Of a DNA stretch of 64,000 nucleotides, positions 63,931-64,000 are shown one piece after another. The notes beneath the pieces are model-generated. The model saw only the letters and a program-made list of their open reading frames with translations, was not told where the DNA came from and made no database searches. The stretch is from NCBI GenBank assembly GCA_004208945.1, contig SGPE01000010.1, forward strand, positions 1 through 64,000, given 5' to 3'. The position numbers were made by a program, and so were the translations under genes. The DNA comes from Pseudoalteromonas sp. CO133X. GTDB lineage: Bacteria > Pseudomonadota > Gammaproteobacteria > Enterobacterales > Alteromonadaceae. How positions within the stretch are numbered: the stretch's first letter is position 1; each line of letters opens with the position of its first letter.

Positions 63931-64000
63931 TTAAAAGCTAACTGATGCTTCAACAATAACACCATCCCACTCTGTGCCGTCGCCAACCCCAAATAACGTC
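63931..64000 (-). CDS. C-terminal end of an outer-membrane beta-barrel protein (partial)
   Basis: Only the last 22 codons are in the window (TLFGVGDGTEWDGVIVEASVSF then stop). The alternating pattern and terminal Phe are the signature of an outer-membrane protein C-terminal strand recognised by the Bam machinery. The rest of the gene lies beyond the right edge. Confidence 0.7.
   Translation of the reverse strand, partial: TLFGVGDGTEWDGVIVEASVSF

Noticed and set aside
1..64000. CRISPR array
   Set aside because: No run of regularly spaced short repeats was seen; the only serial repeats are the attC sites.

Overview
The window reads as a chromosomal segment of a marine gammaproteobacterium of the Alteromonadales, most likely Pseudoalteromonas. 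This is inferred from protein resemblance (TolQRAB-Pal-CpoB, RuvCAB, SbcB, LdhA, AldA, NhaD), the AT-rich intergenic DNA, a MITE-like repeat starting ATACCAATTCGC, and the marine-type integron cassettes. No database search was possible.

Layout. 1-5014: tRNA-Lys and the Tol-Pal envelope operon, all on the minus strand. 5015-6071: a long gap holding a possible small RNA and a MITE; ybgC is absent. 6072-8300: ruvCAB (Holliday junction processing) with a good LexA box. 8366-12194: a YbbAP-type ABC exporter divergent from tesA. 12309-12385: tRNA-Pro(GGG). 12518-15656: an array of about seven integron gene cassettes, all on the minus strand, with five well-formed attC sites and one degenerate one but no integrase (a CALIN-type array). 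16087-19142: a zinc-dependent phospholipase C-like protein, a lipoprotein and SOS-controlled umuDC. 19209-24973: a hybrid histidine kinase and two diguanylate cyclases flanking yfcH. 24979-26979: a LysR regulator divergent from an SbtA-like bicarbonate transporter.

27062-33215 is accessory DNA. It holds a degenerate HTH protein, two membrane genes and a 59-residue exported peptide gene made of two tandem 17-residue units that are almost identical in protein but heavily changed at synonymous sites. Next comes a 4 kb segment bounded by about 60 bp direct repeats. That segment carries a 680-residue PD-(D/E)XK nuclease-like protein and a two-gene pair that may be a Tse2-like toxin-antitoxin module.

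33216-43045 is mostly core metabolism and transport: sbcB, an NADP-dependent oxidoreductase, glutathione peroxidase overlapping ldhA, an SNF-type transporter, a phosphopantetheinyl transferase, lysC under a lysine riboswitch, and nhaD. 43194-47802 is a MukFEB-like condensin operon (MksFEB/JetABC type) lacking the fourth nuclease gene. 47950-56195 holds envelope genes, a TonB-dependent receptor and a two-gene RND efflux system. 56402-64000 holds a serine hydrolase with TPR, ribB under an FMN riboswitch, a LysR/nitroreductase pair, an RhlE-type helicase, aldA and the C-terminal end of an outer-membrane beta-barrel protein.

The most novel items are the tandem-repeat peptide gene (28524-28703), the repeat-bounded nuclease/TA element (28964-32979) and the integrase-less cassette array (12518-15656).
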